Shown: positions 24,500 to 36,600 of the stretch, piece by piece
Layout of the letters: each line of letters starts with the position of its first letter
Numbering within the stretch: position 1 is the first letter of the stretch
Translations under genes and position numbers: made by a program
From: Diplosphaera chodatii
Taxonomy: Eukaryota; Chlorophyta; Trebouxiophyceae; Prasiolales; Stichococcaceae
NCBI GenBank assembly: GCA_032358165.1
Contig: JAALGY010000004.1
Location: 744,001-808,000, forward strand
DNA: 64,000 nucleotides
Direction of reading: 5' to 3'
The notes under the pieces: model-generated
The model's database searches: none
What the model saw: the letters and a program-made list of their open reading frames with translations, nothing else
What the model was told of the DNA's origin: nothing

Positions 24500-27400
24500 A
24501 TGAAGGTGGCGATGCGTTTCCGGTACGGCGGCACAGCCGCCGGAGCCCTCTGCGTCGCCATGACAGTCTGTTACTCTTGCCTGGCTTCGACAGCGGCGGC
24601 CACAGGAGTGCAGAAGGTGATACTTAGGTTCTAACCACAGCTGGGGTTCGTCGAGTCCGATCAGGGCGTGTAGATCAACGGCATCCACTGTGATCGTCAA
24701 CCTGGGGTGCGCGCTGACTGTACCTTGACAGCACACCCGGCTCAGCCTTCTGAAGAAGCAAGCTTTCAGCAGCACAGAGCGGGCCGTCCCAGCCGAGTGC
24801 GTTGCGTGCTTGGTACGTAGGGTCTAGGTTGCCAGGGGTGCCAGACGGCCTAGGTCGCGGTGTTGCCATCACCGGCCTTTGGTGTGCCGCCCTCGCAAGG
24901 TGTCACCGCCGTCTCAGCACGGAGCTTTGATGATCATGCGTACTGCTGGCTGAGCCCGGAGCGCTTGCAAGCGGCCCCGTTGCATCGCATGAGGGGGGTT
25001 GATGCCCACGCGCCTAGCTGGCACCAGGGGTCACCGGCAAGACCGCATTGAAGTTTGGCAGCGCGGCATGCTCGCAGGATTGTTTAGAGGCGCTCAACAC
25101 CATGTTGACCACAGGTATCGGGCCCTCTGTTGCCCCTGCCTTTCGGCGTACGTGTCGAGGGCTCTAGCGTGCGTGGTGCCGAAGGGTTTGGGCACATAGC
25201 TGGAGCATCCGTGCCCGGCAGACTGTGTGGTTGCTCAATGATGGTGTCTCAGCCGCGCAGGGCGACTGAGAAGACACCGCAGCCGGGCGCGCAGTGTACG
25301 ATGAGGTGGCAGCGGCCGTGTTGGGCGAGGAGATTCCTGGTGCCGCAGGAGTCAGCGGCGCTCGACGGCTGCAGGTGCTGGGGCAACCTGCAGTGAACGT
25401 TTCACCACGAGCACCTGTTCTGCGAGGCCTCACACGCCCTATGAACGTGGTGGCGGGTTGCCTGGCCGCTCCAGCTGGCGCATTCCTTGCACCTCAAGTC
25501 CCTCGTTTGTGCGCAGGGGGCCATCAGGCAGGACATCGAGGACAGCCTCGCCAAGTGCCGCCGCCTGCGGGCGGACCAGCAGAAGCGCTGCAGGGAACTG
25601 GCCAACTACATCGCCAACTGCATCAAGGTGGGGTCTTGTCTGCTGCGATCAGGGCACGCACCACCGACACCTGCCACTGCATGGATGCCCGCCTGCAGCT
25701 CATCATGCCAGGAGCAGCCTTCTGCTCAGTGAAGCTGACGCCGGAACAGCTGGAGTGCGCAGGTGCACGGGCCGCAGTGCCTGCGGTGCACGTACAGCGC
25801 CATCAGGGGCGTCACCGCAGCCAAGTCCCGGTGCACTGCGGTCCGCAACCCCTCCCGCTTCACCATCGTTGGCCGCAACCCAGGTGCGGCCTGGTGACCC
25901 GGTGCAGTGCACGTCATGCTGCTGGCGCCATGGCCGGAGCTGTGATGCGCGGCAATCACCTCACACTGAGCTGGCGATGCCAGGGTGTTGGGGCTTGGGG
26001 GTTGTTTGTCGTGATATGCATTGCTGCATCACGCACAATCGCATCACAGTCATGCTGTGCACCGCACCGCTGCCACCGCCCAGGCAGCGTGGCTTCACAT
26101 TTGCAGTGCCGAAGCCCGGGTTCCAGCCGGATGGCAAAGACGCCGCGCCCTGCCCTGCCGGAAGCTCCAAGGCGACTGCCGGCGCGCAGAAGTGCGCGTT
26201 GTGCACCGGCCGCGGCTACCAGCCGCTGCGCGGCCAGACGCGCTGCAAGGTGAGTTGAGCACCAGCGCTGCGACGCTGCTGGGTCAGCAGCACCGCCAGC
26301 TGTGCTCGATGGGAGTGCAGCGCTGCAGTGTCGCACGAGTCCAGGGTGCTGGTCAGCAGCTGTCAGCCCTCCGACCCCACATTGTGCTTCGCGCAGGCCT
26401 GTGCGCCAGGGCGACTGATCAACACTGCGCGCACGCAGTGCAACACTGTCGGCGCTGGGCAGCAGCCCGGGCGCCGCGGCCTCCCTGAGGTGAAAAGCCT
26501 CGCCAGATGCCCAATCTGAACACCTGAAGCTCACAGGTGCCGCTGAATGTGGCTGTCTGCAGAATTCAATACTGAGCTCGCATACATGCTGCAATGGTGA
26601 GCTTTTGCATCCGCAGCCGTGCCCGCGCGGCACAGCCAAGGCGGGGCCGGGCCTGTTTGCCTGCCGCCGGTGCAGCGGGCGCACCTACGCCAGCCGCCCC
26701 GGCGCCGCCCGCTGCACGCCCTGCGGCGGCAGCGTGGATGCGGCGCACACCACCTGCAAGCCAGGTCGGCCAGCGACACCGCATACCATCTCGTCGCGCT
26801 TGGACAGCGGCAGCCTGCCGTCGCTGTGCAAAGTGTAAACTGCTGGCCCTGGCCGCCAGCTACCAGGGATTGCGCTGAGTATGTACACCGGAATCTACAC
26901 TGGCGTGCATTGTGCCGCATGCTGACCGCTGGCAGCATGTGCCTCGCAGCGTCAAAGTCACCACCCCCGCCGCCCCCACGCCCGCCCCGGCCATCGCAGC
27001 CGCCCCCGCGCCCGCCCCCGCCATCGCCCCCTCCTTCCTCGCCACCCCCGCCGTCGCCACCCCCGCCGCCGCCGCCTCCCCCCTCGCCGCCCCCGCCATC
27101 GCCCCCTCCCCCCTCGCCGCCCCCGCCATCACCACCCCCGCCGGCACCGCCCCCGCCGTCGCCCCCTCCGTCGCCGCCACCGGCGCCCCCGCCCCCGCCC
27201 TGCAGCGGCATTGCCAACCTCACAAACGGTGCGGCTTCCTCAGCAGTCACCTGCACATGCCTGTTGCCCAGTGATGCCAGTTTCAAGGCGCATCTCGGAC
27301 CTCCACATCCGCAGTCCCAACATGCTGTATGCTTCAGCGAGCTTCATGCGTGACCAACTCGCTGGAAATCACCCAGATATGCTGGCGCATGCTCTGCACG

Positions 27401-30400
27401 TTGCTCAGCATCACTTTCAGTGCCAGACAGACCTGTACTCGTGCACGACTGCAGCGTGCTCTGCCGGAAACGACGGCAGTGTCTGCTGCCTCGATACCGG
27501 GCTCACCAACGTCCGGCTTTTCGCCGTCAACACCCTTTCCAACTACAGCGAGCAGGGGCTGCATGACATCTGCAGCGCAGCAGGTGCGCTGGAGTGCAGA
27601 ACATCGCACACATGCAACCCTGCCCTGCGAGCCAGCGAGCATCCTTGGCTGGTCAGCGGGATGGTGGCATGTCACTGTCAAGGAGGTTGCTCGTGCTGTG
27701 AAGACCATGAGGCTGTTGCTGCAGTTGCTTGACTGCATCCTGTACCTGCATGTCACCAGAGTTGCTGTGCCCAGTGCAATATCATCTGCTATGGCGCCAT
27801 ATTGATGTCGAAGGGATACTGCCACGCAGGAGCTGCACGCAGCCTCAACCTGGGCCTTGCGGCTTTCGATCTGCCGGTGGCCGGCGCCTTTCTCCGTAAC
27901 CCAAGTCCACTGTCGGCGGCCGTTGCTGAGGTGCGGTACAGTTCCTGCCTGACATTCACCAAAATCGATGAGGAGCAGGGCGCCCTTTGAGGGAGACCCC
28001 AAACCGCTGTTTGCACATGCATGGCTGCTGGCCGCACGTCTCTCAGTATAGTATCCATGATTGGGCTCAGTACGACAAACCCCGTTGCTGATGCATGTTG
28101 CACTGCTTGTGCGCAGGTCGCATTGCCCTGCACCACATGCAGCAACTTGGGCTTCGTAGCTTGGACCGGCAGGTCAGTCTCATTCCCTGTATGCAGAACC
28201 ATGGATGCCAGCACATGCCAGCTTCTGGTGCTTCATGGTGGTGTTTGCTGCACGTGCACAAGCCCTGGCAAGGCTCATTCGCTCGCCGGCCGCCTATGCC
28301 TGAGCTGCCATGATCGAAACGAGGCTAACCAGCGGGTGTGTACAGCAACACACCACCGTCCTGACCTGTTATTTTGGTTTGAATGCAGCGGGCTATTCAC
28401 ACTGGACACCACTCCCGACGCAACTCCCTTCCCTGTCATGCTGCTGGACTTTGCGGAGAAGGGCTCGGAGTCTCCAGCAACGACCGGCACCATTCTGCCG
28501 ATACTGTGCGCCGAGTGCAACGTGCCAGGTGTGGTGACAGCCGTCCAAACAATGTGCTGTCTGGTCACTGGTCATTGTCCATTGTTGACAATGGACACCA
28601 GCCACGATAGATGTTGGCATGCTGGCACATACCATAGCGCCAGAGAGGTGCATGCGTGCAAGTGCTGTTGGCATTGGCCGACTACCAACTGATCCACCAG
28701 CTCGGCCGAGTATGACGTTGGCACCTGCAATGGCCCCGCAGACTGCTTCTCGTGCTCTGCTGAGACGGGCGCCTGCGCCCGCTGCCGTTCAGGCTTCGCC
28801 CTCGACACCACGACAAACACCTGCAACGGTAACAGCCGCACACCCCCTGCCTGTATCACCACCATGCCATGGTTCGCCAAACAAAGCACCTGCTTGCTGT
28901 GGCAAGCTGGATGCGCAGTGCAAGTCTCTGCTGTGCATCACATCGTACACCACATACACGACCTTGACAATGAAAAACGTGTTGATGGTCGATTTCAGCC
29001 CTTCCGCCATCGCCCCCTCCCGCACCGCCGCCAGCGCCCCCGCCGGCGCCGCCGCCGGCGCCGCCGCCGTCAATCTGCAGCGGGATCCCCAACGTTACAA
29101 ACGGTGCGAACTTTTCATGAGCCATGTGTACAGACTGCTGCCGCAGCGCTGCTGACTGCAGGGTGTTGTAGGAGCACCTCATTTGTAGTCGGGAATTTCT
29201 GCATATTGGGCGCTCGCCGAGAGTCGCCAACAAGCTGGATGCCCAAGCTCTGCATGCTGCAAAGCATCATGTTCTCATGTTCAGATCCTGGCCAGCTAAC
29301 ATGTGCTCGTATACATGTGCAGCGTGCTCTGCCAGCTACGATGGCAGTGTTTGCTGCGCCAACACGGGCCTCACCAATGTCCGGGTCTTCGCCGTCAACT
29401 CCTTCTCACCAATTGGGTACGACGAGCAGACGCTGCACGACATCTGCAGCGCCGCAGGTAGGCTTGGGTGATGCAAGCAGCAAGCGTGTATTTCTGACTC
29501 ACGAGCAATACATCAGCAGCCTCATGCATCCTGATTGGCTTCAATGCAGTGCTTTACAGCCAGCGGGATTGCAGAGACCATGACACTGCCGCTGCAAATG
29601 TAACGCTGCATGCTGAGCATGTCACTCACAGTGCTGTGCCCCAGTGCAAGAGTGCTGTCCATGTGACACCATGCAGATATCATGTGTCCACTGCTATGTA
29701 GGAGCTGCGCGCAACCTTGACCTCGGCCTTGCAGCGTTCAATTTGACGGTCGACCCAAATGCCAACAACAGACGACTTCCATCCCCGTTGTCGGTGGCCA
29801 TTGCCCAGGTGAACATTGCCGCTCTGCCATACACTGAGAGCACGTGTGCGTAAGCAAGCCGCAACGCAGTGTCGGAGCCGTAACTCTAGTCGACTGAAGT
29901 TCCAATGATCTCAATTGATCATTGTCGGGCACAACACGAGGGTGGCAGCGGGTGCTGACGCACTTTACAAACTGTGTATGTAGGTTGCGCTGCCCTGCGT
30001 CGTCTGCAGCAACGCGTTCGCAGCTTACGACGGCAGGTGGGTCTCTTGTGGTCATGCAGACAACACAGAGATGCCAGCATGTGCCATCCTGATGGTGCCT
30101 TGTCCTGCTATTGCAAGTGCACAAGCTGCAACAAAGCGACTTCGATGTTTTGTCAGCTGCCGGTCAGTGACAGCTTGCAGATTTGGCTGCCGAATGAGCA
30201 GCAGCACAGCAGCAGATGCAGCAGTATACCAAGTTGCTGACCTTTAGTGTTGGGCGTATTGCAGCGAGCGCTTTCTGCTGTCGGCTCCCATCAACAGCGC
30301 ACCCGCCTTGGTCCTGGGTTTGGGGGAGCCGGGGTTGGAGGGGAACACCGCGGTCCCAGGCATTGTCCCGCTGCTGTGCGCCGAGTGCAGCGTGGCAGGT

Positions 30401-32543
30401 GCGGACATACAGTGTGCTGCGCCCTGTTGGACGCCCTGCTGTTCAGACATCCTTGCCTGTGTCTGGGTGGTGGGGTGCATGCACCATGCCTCGTCCTCGC
30501 CAGCAGCTGCATACGCACCAGTGTTGTGCATCTGTACGCAACATGTGCTGACCATTAGTGGTCTCTGGGAGGGACCTTACCTGTTGGGCAGCAAGTTCGG
30601 CCGTGTGACACGGGCTCCTGCTTTGGCCCTGCAGACTGCTTCTCGTGCTACGCTGAGACGGGCGCCTGCGCCCGCTGCCTGCCGGGCTTCGCCCTGAACA
30701 GCGGGACAAACACCTGCAGCGGTGACAGCCACACACCTCCTGCTTTTGTGACTGCAATGCTGTGCTTTGCCACGCAGAAAGTCTGCTTGCTGTGGCAAGC
30801 GGTATGCGCCGTGCTCGCCTGTGTTGTGCACCACACTATATATAAACACACGACCTTTGTACTGACAACCATGTCATTTATCAAATGCAGTACTACCACA
30901 ACCACCGCCGCCGGCGCCTCCGCCATCACCGCCGCCGCCGCCGCTCTGCACCGGCATCCCCGACATCGCGAACGGTGCGCACCGCTCGCAGGCCATGTGT
31001 GCAGGCATGTCATTTCAGCCACGCGGTATGCAAGGCATCGTAGAAGCATCATATCACCTTTGCAGTCATGAGGTCCTGCAAACCGGCTAGTCACCGAGAA
31101 ACACCCAACATCTGCTTGGCCTGCAGCTTGCTGCATGCTGTCCAGCACCGTCTTGATTAGTACAAGGACTCTTTGTCATCTGACATATGCCCGCGCACAT
31201 GTGCAGCGTGCTCTACCATCAACGACGGCAGCGTCTGCTGCGCTGACACGGGCCTCACCAATGTCCGGACTTTCGCCATCAACACCATCGCCACCTATGA
31301 CGAGGCGGGGCTGTATGGCATCTGCAGCGCCGCAGGTGGGCGACAGTGTTTTGAATGTCGTGCAGTACCCCTGACGTGCAAACGGCACGTCAGCAGCCTC
31401 AGTGCATGCCATACTGGCTGGCGGACTAGGCCACTGCACAGTCAGCGGGGTTGTGGAGGCCATGACAACACTGCCGCAGCCGCTTTCCTGCACGCTGCGC
31501 GTATCACCCAGTGTGATGTGACTCAGTGCAGTGCTTCCCATGTAGCACCATGCCATGTGCACACTGCTGTGCAGGAACTGCACGCAACCTCACCCTCGGC
31601 TTGGCAGCGTTCAACTTAACGGAAGACATAAATAGCCCAGGCACACGACCGCCATCCGAATTGTCCACGGCCATTGCCCAGGTGACAATTTCCACCTTGC
31701 CAATCACCAAGATGGTGTGGATAAGCCAAACGCGGTTGCGAGAAGCTGTGTGCCAGCCAGCCAACCCGCGCTGCTCCTGATTGTTAAGTCCTTTCTGGGT
31801 GGGCTCAGTGCGAGGGCGGCGACGGGTGCTGACGCATTGCTCATCCCATGCTTGCAGGCGGCGCTGCCCTGCCTCAGCTGCAGTAGCGCAAGTGGAGCAT
31901 GGACCGGCAGGTGGGTCCTGTGATGATGCAAGACTATATGCCAGCCTTTTCCTGCTGTTGCAACTGCACAAGGTTCCGTGAATGTAGTCATATGCCAGCC
32001 AACGTGCGCACTTTGCTTGATCGTGACCAGAGGCACAATGGCAAATACAGCAGCACATCATCATGGTAACCTACGATGTTGGATGCAACGCAGTGCAAGA
32101 TTCACGGATCTGCCTCCCGCTAACAACGCCCCCAGCCTGAGCATACTCAGCGGGGCGCAAGGGTTGGAGGGCGCGTCTGTGACCAACACCGGGAGCCCAC
32201 TGCTGTGCGCCGAGTGCAACGTGGCAGGTGCGGCCGCTATGCCGTGCCTGAATCCAATCGACCCTCTGCTCCGCCACTAGTCGCCTTGCCGTGACATGCA
32301 CCATGCGCTGGGCTTGCTGGTGATGACGTGAGCACTGAACTTGTGCGGCTGTGCGCGGTGCATGCTAGCACCCATCATGGCCCCTGTAGGACCCTGACTA
32401 CCTGGCAGCAATCTCGGCCGTGTGACACTGACCTCCACCATGGGCCCACAGGCTGCTTCTCGTGCTACGCCAAGACGGGCGCCTGCGCCCGTTGCCTGCC
32501 GGGCTTCACCCTCGACACCCCGACAAACACCTGCAATGATTAG
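24500..32543 (+). CDS. Giant copy F: one N-lobe with three tandem rod and C-lobe modules; internal TGA
   Basis: Twenty-five exons, total 2,853 nt (950 codons plus stop), all phases consistent. N-part: 24500-24616 (signal), 25261-25374, 25517-25627, 25763-25883, 26107-26249, 26397-26489, 26617-26764. Module 1: 26950-27228 (rod), 27455-27583, 27830-27930, 28117-28172, 28389-28528, 28742-28828. Module 2: 28999-29103, 29323-29457, 29702-29808, 29984-30036, 30265-30398, 30635-30721. Module 3: 30891-30974, 31207-31335, 31575-31681, 31858-31910, 32100-32227, 32452-32543. The final exons of modules 1 and 2 end in donors (TGCAACG|GTAACA, TGCAGCG|GTGACA) instead of stops and feed the next rod exon in phase; only module 3 ends in TAG. 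In exon 2 a TGA (25267-25269) replaces a Trp present in D, I, J, K and L. So this is a recent pseudogene, a read-through gene, an alternatively spliced gene, or it reflects a sequence error. Confidence 0.78.
24988..25037 (+). other. Conserved intron-1 block (copy F)
   Basis: GCATGAGGGGGGTTGATGCC followed by CCTAGCTGGCACC and GGGGTCACCGG, matching the intron-1 blocks of D, E and I. Function unknown; a splicing or transcriptional enhancer, or recent common origin, would explain it. Confidence 0.55.
29902..29924. other. Short perfect hairpin in module 2 of F
   Basis: CAATGATC and GATCATTG arms surround a short AT-rich centre, in the intron between the exons ending 29808 and starting 29984. No known element is recognised. 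Confidence 0.4.
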
Positions 32544-33240
32544 AAAGGTACACCCCGCACACCCTTGCAATACGTCATTAAATGCCGTCATGCACACGTC
32601 TGCCAAGTGCATGCTTGCAATAGTGAGCTATGTGGGCTGTGCGGCATCTTACATGTCATCAGGGCTGGTCTGCAGTGTGCACCATTCAGGACATTCACGA
32701 GTGTTGGTGCATGTATGGTCGTGGTGGTGTTCAGTCCTCGTTTTTACATACACAGGGCCATGACCGGATGCGATGAGCATGTCCAACATCCGACAACACG
32801 TGGCATCGTTCGGGAGCCTGCAGCCTATACACGATGACGTGGCGCTGCCGCCACTGAGAGCATGGAAGAGGGAATGATACAAATGCAATGACGTGGCGCT
32901 GCCGCCACTGAGGGTTTGCAAGAGGGGAGCGGCACTCGAAAAGCGAGACAACTTCAGGCAAAACTGCGCACACGACATGACCCTGACAGCCACCTGTCGG
33001 GCGATGCAAGGTATGGGACTTCGGTGTAGAATAGATGCAGCAAGTGGTCAAACGGATGGTTGTTGTCCGCGGAATTCACCGCATCTTGCCAACATTTCGT
33101 TGCTATCTTCATTCGTTGTCATGATGACCGGTGGGCAGCTGCTGCAGTGCTGTGACCGTGGCTGCAGCATGGTCGTGGGTTGCACAAGCTGACCCTACTT
33201 GCGTGAAGACATGCTGTTTCTCAATACTTCCAAAGGAATG
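32544..33240 (+). repeat. Family 3'-flank repeat downstream of F (direct copy)
   Basis: This stretch is clearly homologous to the 3' flank of I (37,988-38,720) and, inverted, to that of J. Shared landmarks in order are TACACCCC, GGGCCATGAC, GATGAGCATGTCCA, the stem-loop units, GGTCAAACGGATGG/ATCGAATGGATGATTG variants, GGGCAGCTGCTGC and GCGTGAAGACATGCTGT. No coding sequence is evident. It appears to have travelled with the last exon during family expansion. Confidence 0.7.
32832..32925 (+). repeat. Two stem-loop minisatellite units (F flank)
   Basis: Two units containing ATGACGTGGCGCTGCCGCCA and CTGAGRG about 50 bases apart. GTGGCG and CGCCAC form a 6-bp stem around CTGC. Three units occur downstream of I and three (inverted) downstream of J. 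Confidence 0.7.
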
Positions 33241-33649
33241 AACAATCAGCAACAGCGACATGGACACTGCACTACTCTTCATTTGGGCATCCGCAGCAAG
33301 ATCTGCACTGCCAATGCATGTCACTGTCACAGTCTCTTCATCATATCTATATATAGGCGGCATGTCACTGGCAGTGATGCCCTTCTGGCGGTGTCGACCT
33401 TACGAGCAACCGTGGCAGTGATCACCAGCAGCCATGCACCTAGATGTCGAGTAGTCTGCGTGATTCTCAGGATGTTTCCAGACACCGGGCAAATGAAAAA
33501 CTGTGGTGATTGCGTAATCAGTGGTGTGTGTTGATACCTTGATAGTAGTGTCGACTTGCCTGCTGCCGTGCTCCGGCGGAGACGATATGCACACACCTGC
33601 GGCTGGTCCCAAAGCATCATGACATAGAGGCCACCGCCGCATGGCAGCA
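33241..33649 (+). promoter_or_regulatory. Upstream region of I with a TGATT-GCGT-AATCA dyad
   Basis: The dyad TGATTGCGTAATCA is at 33507-33520, about 130 bases before the start. It keeps the GCGT centre of the D and F dyads, while both arms have changed in a compensating way (TGATC/GATCA to TGATT/AATCA), so the symmetry is preserved. A second conserved block with ATGCACACACCTGCGG lies at 33,583-33,603. The rest of the spacer holds nothing recognisable. Confidence 0.55.
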
Positions 33650-36600
33650 ATGGCGTCGACACGCTTCTGCCACGGCCGCACAGCCGCCGGGATCACCTGC
33701 CTCGTCGTGATGATGGTCTGGTCCTGCTGCCTGCCCGCAAGAGCGGCGGCTTCACTGCTGCAGCAGGTGAGATCTAGCTAGAACCCTATAGGTTGAGCGT
33801 CCAGCGGGGTTTGGAGGGTTTCGCCTATGAGAGTGTACTATGATAGGTTGCCAGGTGTGCCAGGTTACACACTGCCAGGTGCGCACCGTCTGCAGCTTCC
33901 GGTCCTCAAGGCTACTGGACGCTTCACACTGGGTCACTGCGCAGCTCATGAGATGGAATGCAGTGTTTGTGATAGAAGGTTCTGTAGCATGAGGGGGGTC
34001 GATGCCTACCTGCCTAGCTGGCCCCCTGGGGCACTGACGGGCCGTCAAACGTGGTGTCTTGCGCGGCGGACCGTCATCATTGTCTGGTACACGTATGCTT
34101 TATGGAACCATTTGTCTCCCATCTAGCTATCAGACGGTTCCTGCAGTCCACACCGTGCGTCTTGAGCGCGCAAGCGCCGGCTCGTCACAGTGCGTGCGTG
34201 TAGCACGTGGCCGGAGCATCCGTCCTCTGTAGCCTGTCCCGTCGCTCACTGATGGTTTCAGAGCCGCACAGAGTGGCTGGAGCGAGCCGGTGGCCAGGGG
34301 CGCAGTGTACGATGAGGCGCCAGCGTCTGTCTTGGGGGAGACGCCCCTCGCTACCGTTACAGGCAACGGCGCTCGGCGGCTTCAGGTGCTGCAACAGCCC
34401 ATCGCAACTTGACATCGTAATCATGTGTCACCTGTAGCTCCTTGCTCCGGCGCAAGCGGCGCTTGCACAGGTTCTCTTCGGGCCCGCTCCCACTGGCGCA
34501 TACTGTTACTTACGTGCACGTGCAGGGGGCCATCAGGCACGACATCGAGGACAGCATCGCCAAGTGCCGCCGCCTGCGGGCGGACCAGCAGAAGCGCTGC
34601 AGGGAGCTGGCCACCTACATCGCCAACTGCATCAAGGTGGGGGCATGCACGCTGTCACAGTCAGGATGGCGCACTGCTGGCGCCCGCTACCGCGTGCCCG
34701 CTGCTCACGCCGCCAGGAGCAGACCACGTACAACAGAAATAACGAGTGACGCCAATGAACCTGAATGCATGCGCAGGTGCACGGGCCCCAGTGCCTGCGC
34801 TGCACGTACAGCACCATCAGGGGTGTCACCGCAGCCAAGTCCCGGTGCACTGCGGTGCGAAACCCCTCCCGCTTCACCATCGTCGGCCGCAACCCAGGTG
34901 ATGAGGGATACTATCATGACGCAGTGCATGGTCTGCTGTCAGCACCGCCAATGTCAGGAATGTCAGGAATCTGTCTGTGCAACAGACCTGCTGTGCGCTG
35001 CGGGAATCCTTGCACAGACAGATTCTGCTGGGCGCTGCTCTATAGCAAACACAGACTCAAATGGGTCATGCTCATGTGCCGCACTGCGGCTGATGAGCCG
35101 CTCATGTGGTATGGCTTCGCAACTGCAGTGCCGAAGCCTGGGTTCCAGCCTGCTGGCAATGACGCCGCGCCATGCCCTGCCGGGCGCTACAAGGCGACCG
35201 CCGGCACGCAGAAGTGCTCGAGCTGCTCCGGCCGCAGCTACCAGCCGCTGCGCGGCCAGACGCGCTGCAGCAAGGTAGGCAGCACGCTCCCATGCTGCTG
35301 TGTTAATCGGCAGCAGTGCTCTCGCTGCAGAAGTGCTGCAGCTTGGCTTGTGTCTTGGGTGGTGGCTGGTAGCTCCCAGATTGCGGACCCCTCCATTCTG
35401 CTCTGCGCAGGTTTGTGCTCCAGGTCGTCTGATCAATGACGCGCGCACGCAGTGCAACACCGTTGGCGCTGGGCAGCAGCCCGGGCGCCGCGGCCTCCCT
35501 GAGGTGAAAAGCCTCCCCAGATGCCCCATCTGAACACCTGAAGTGCATTGGTGCAGCTGATTGTGGCCGTCAGCTGAGTGCAAGGCTGAGCACCGTGCAT
35601 GCTGCAAGCTTCAGCTTCCCCATGTGCAGCCGTGCCCGCGCGGCACAGCCAAGGCGGGGCCGGGCCTGTTTGCCTGCCGCCGGTGCAGCGGGCGGACATA
35701 TGCCAGCCGCCCCGGCGCTGCCCGCTGCACACCCTGCAGCGGCAGCGTGGACGCAGCGCACACCACCTGCAAGCTAGGTGTGCCGCCGACAGTGTCCACT
35801 GCCTCATCGCGCACTGCGGCATGGCATGAAGAGTGACGGCCTGTAGTCTTGATGCACAGAGCCGGGCCCCGGGCATTCCCAATAGCGATGTCATTGAACA
35901 TCCAGGTGTTTGTGCCGTCGAGTACCGTGCCTTAGCTGACAACTTTGGGCATGTGCTGTGTAGCGCCGCCACCACCACCGCCTCCGCCGTCACCGCCTCC
36001 ACCATCACCGCCCCCACCGTCACCGCCCCCGCCATCACCGCCCCCGCCATCGCCGCCCCCGCCGTCACCACCTCCGCCATCACCGCCCCCGCCATCACCG
36101 CCGCCTCCGTCACCACCGCCGCCATCACCGCCGCCGCCGTCACCACCTCCGCCATCGCCACCTCCGCCATCACCGCCGCCTCCGTCACCACCGCCGCCAT
36201 CACCGCCGCCGCCGTCACCACCTCCGCCATCACCACCTCCGCCATCACCACCTCCGCCAAAACCACCCCCGCCGTCGCCGCCGCCACCGCCGCCAATCTG
36301 CAGCGGCATCCCCAACCTCCAGACTGGTGCGATCCTTTCACAGGTGTAGAGGCCTAGCGCGCCAGCAATGCTGTGTGCGAGCCATGGTGAGAGCACCACA
36401 TTTGCAGTCTGGAAGCGCACGATCCCAATCTAAAGGTAATGCATACACGGCAATTGCCGGCATTGAGCATTTTAAGCACAAAGCATTAAGCATTAAGCAT
36501 TTTAAGCATTTTATGCATTCAGCCACATTCTGATTGCTCAAGCTTGCATAATACTCAGTTTGATCATCATCATCATCAGTCCAATCTGGATCCCTGCCAG

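Noticed and set aside
28700..28741. Extending the last C-lobe exon upstream (the frame before CFSC stays open in several modules)
   Set aside because: Copy J has a stop in that frame, the open stretches are not in a common phase with an acceptor, and CTGAC followed by CCGCAG looks like branch point and acceptor.
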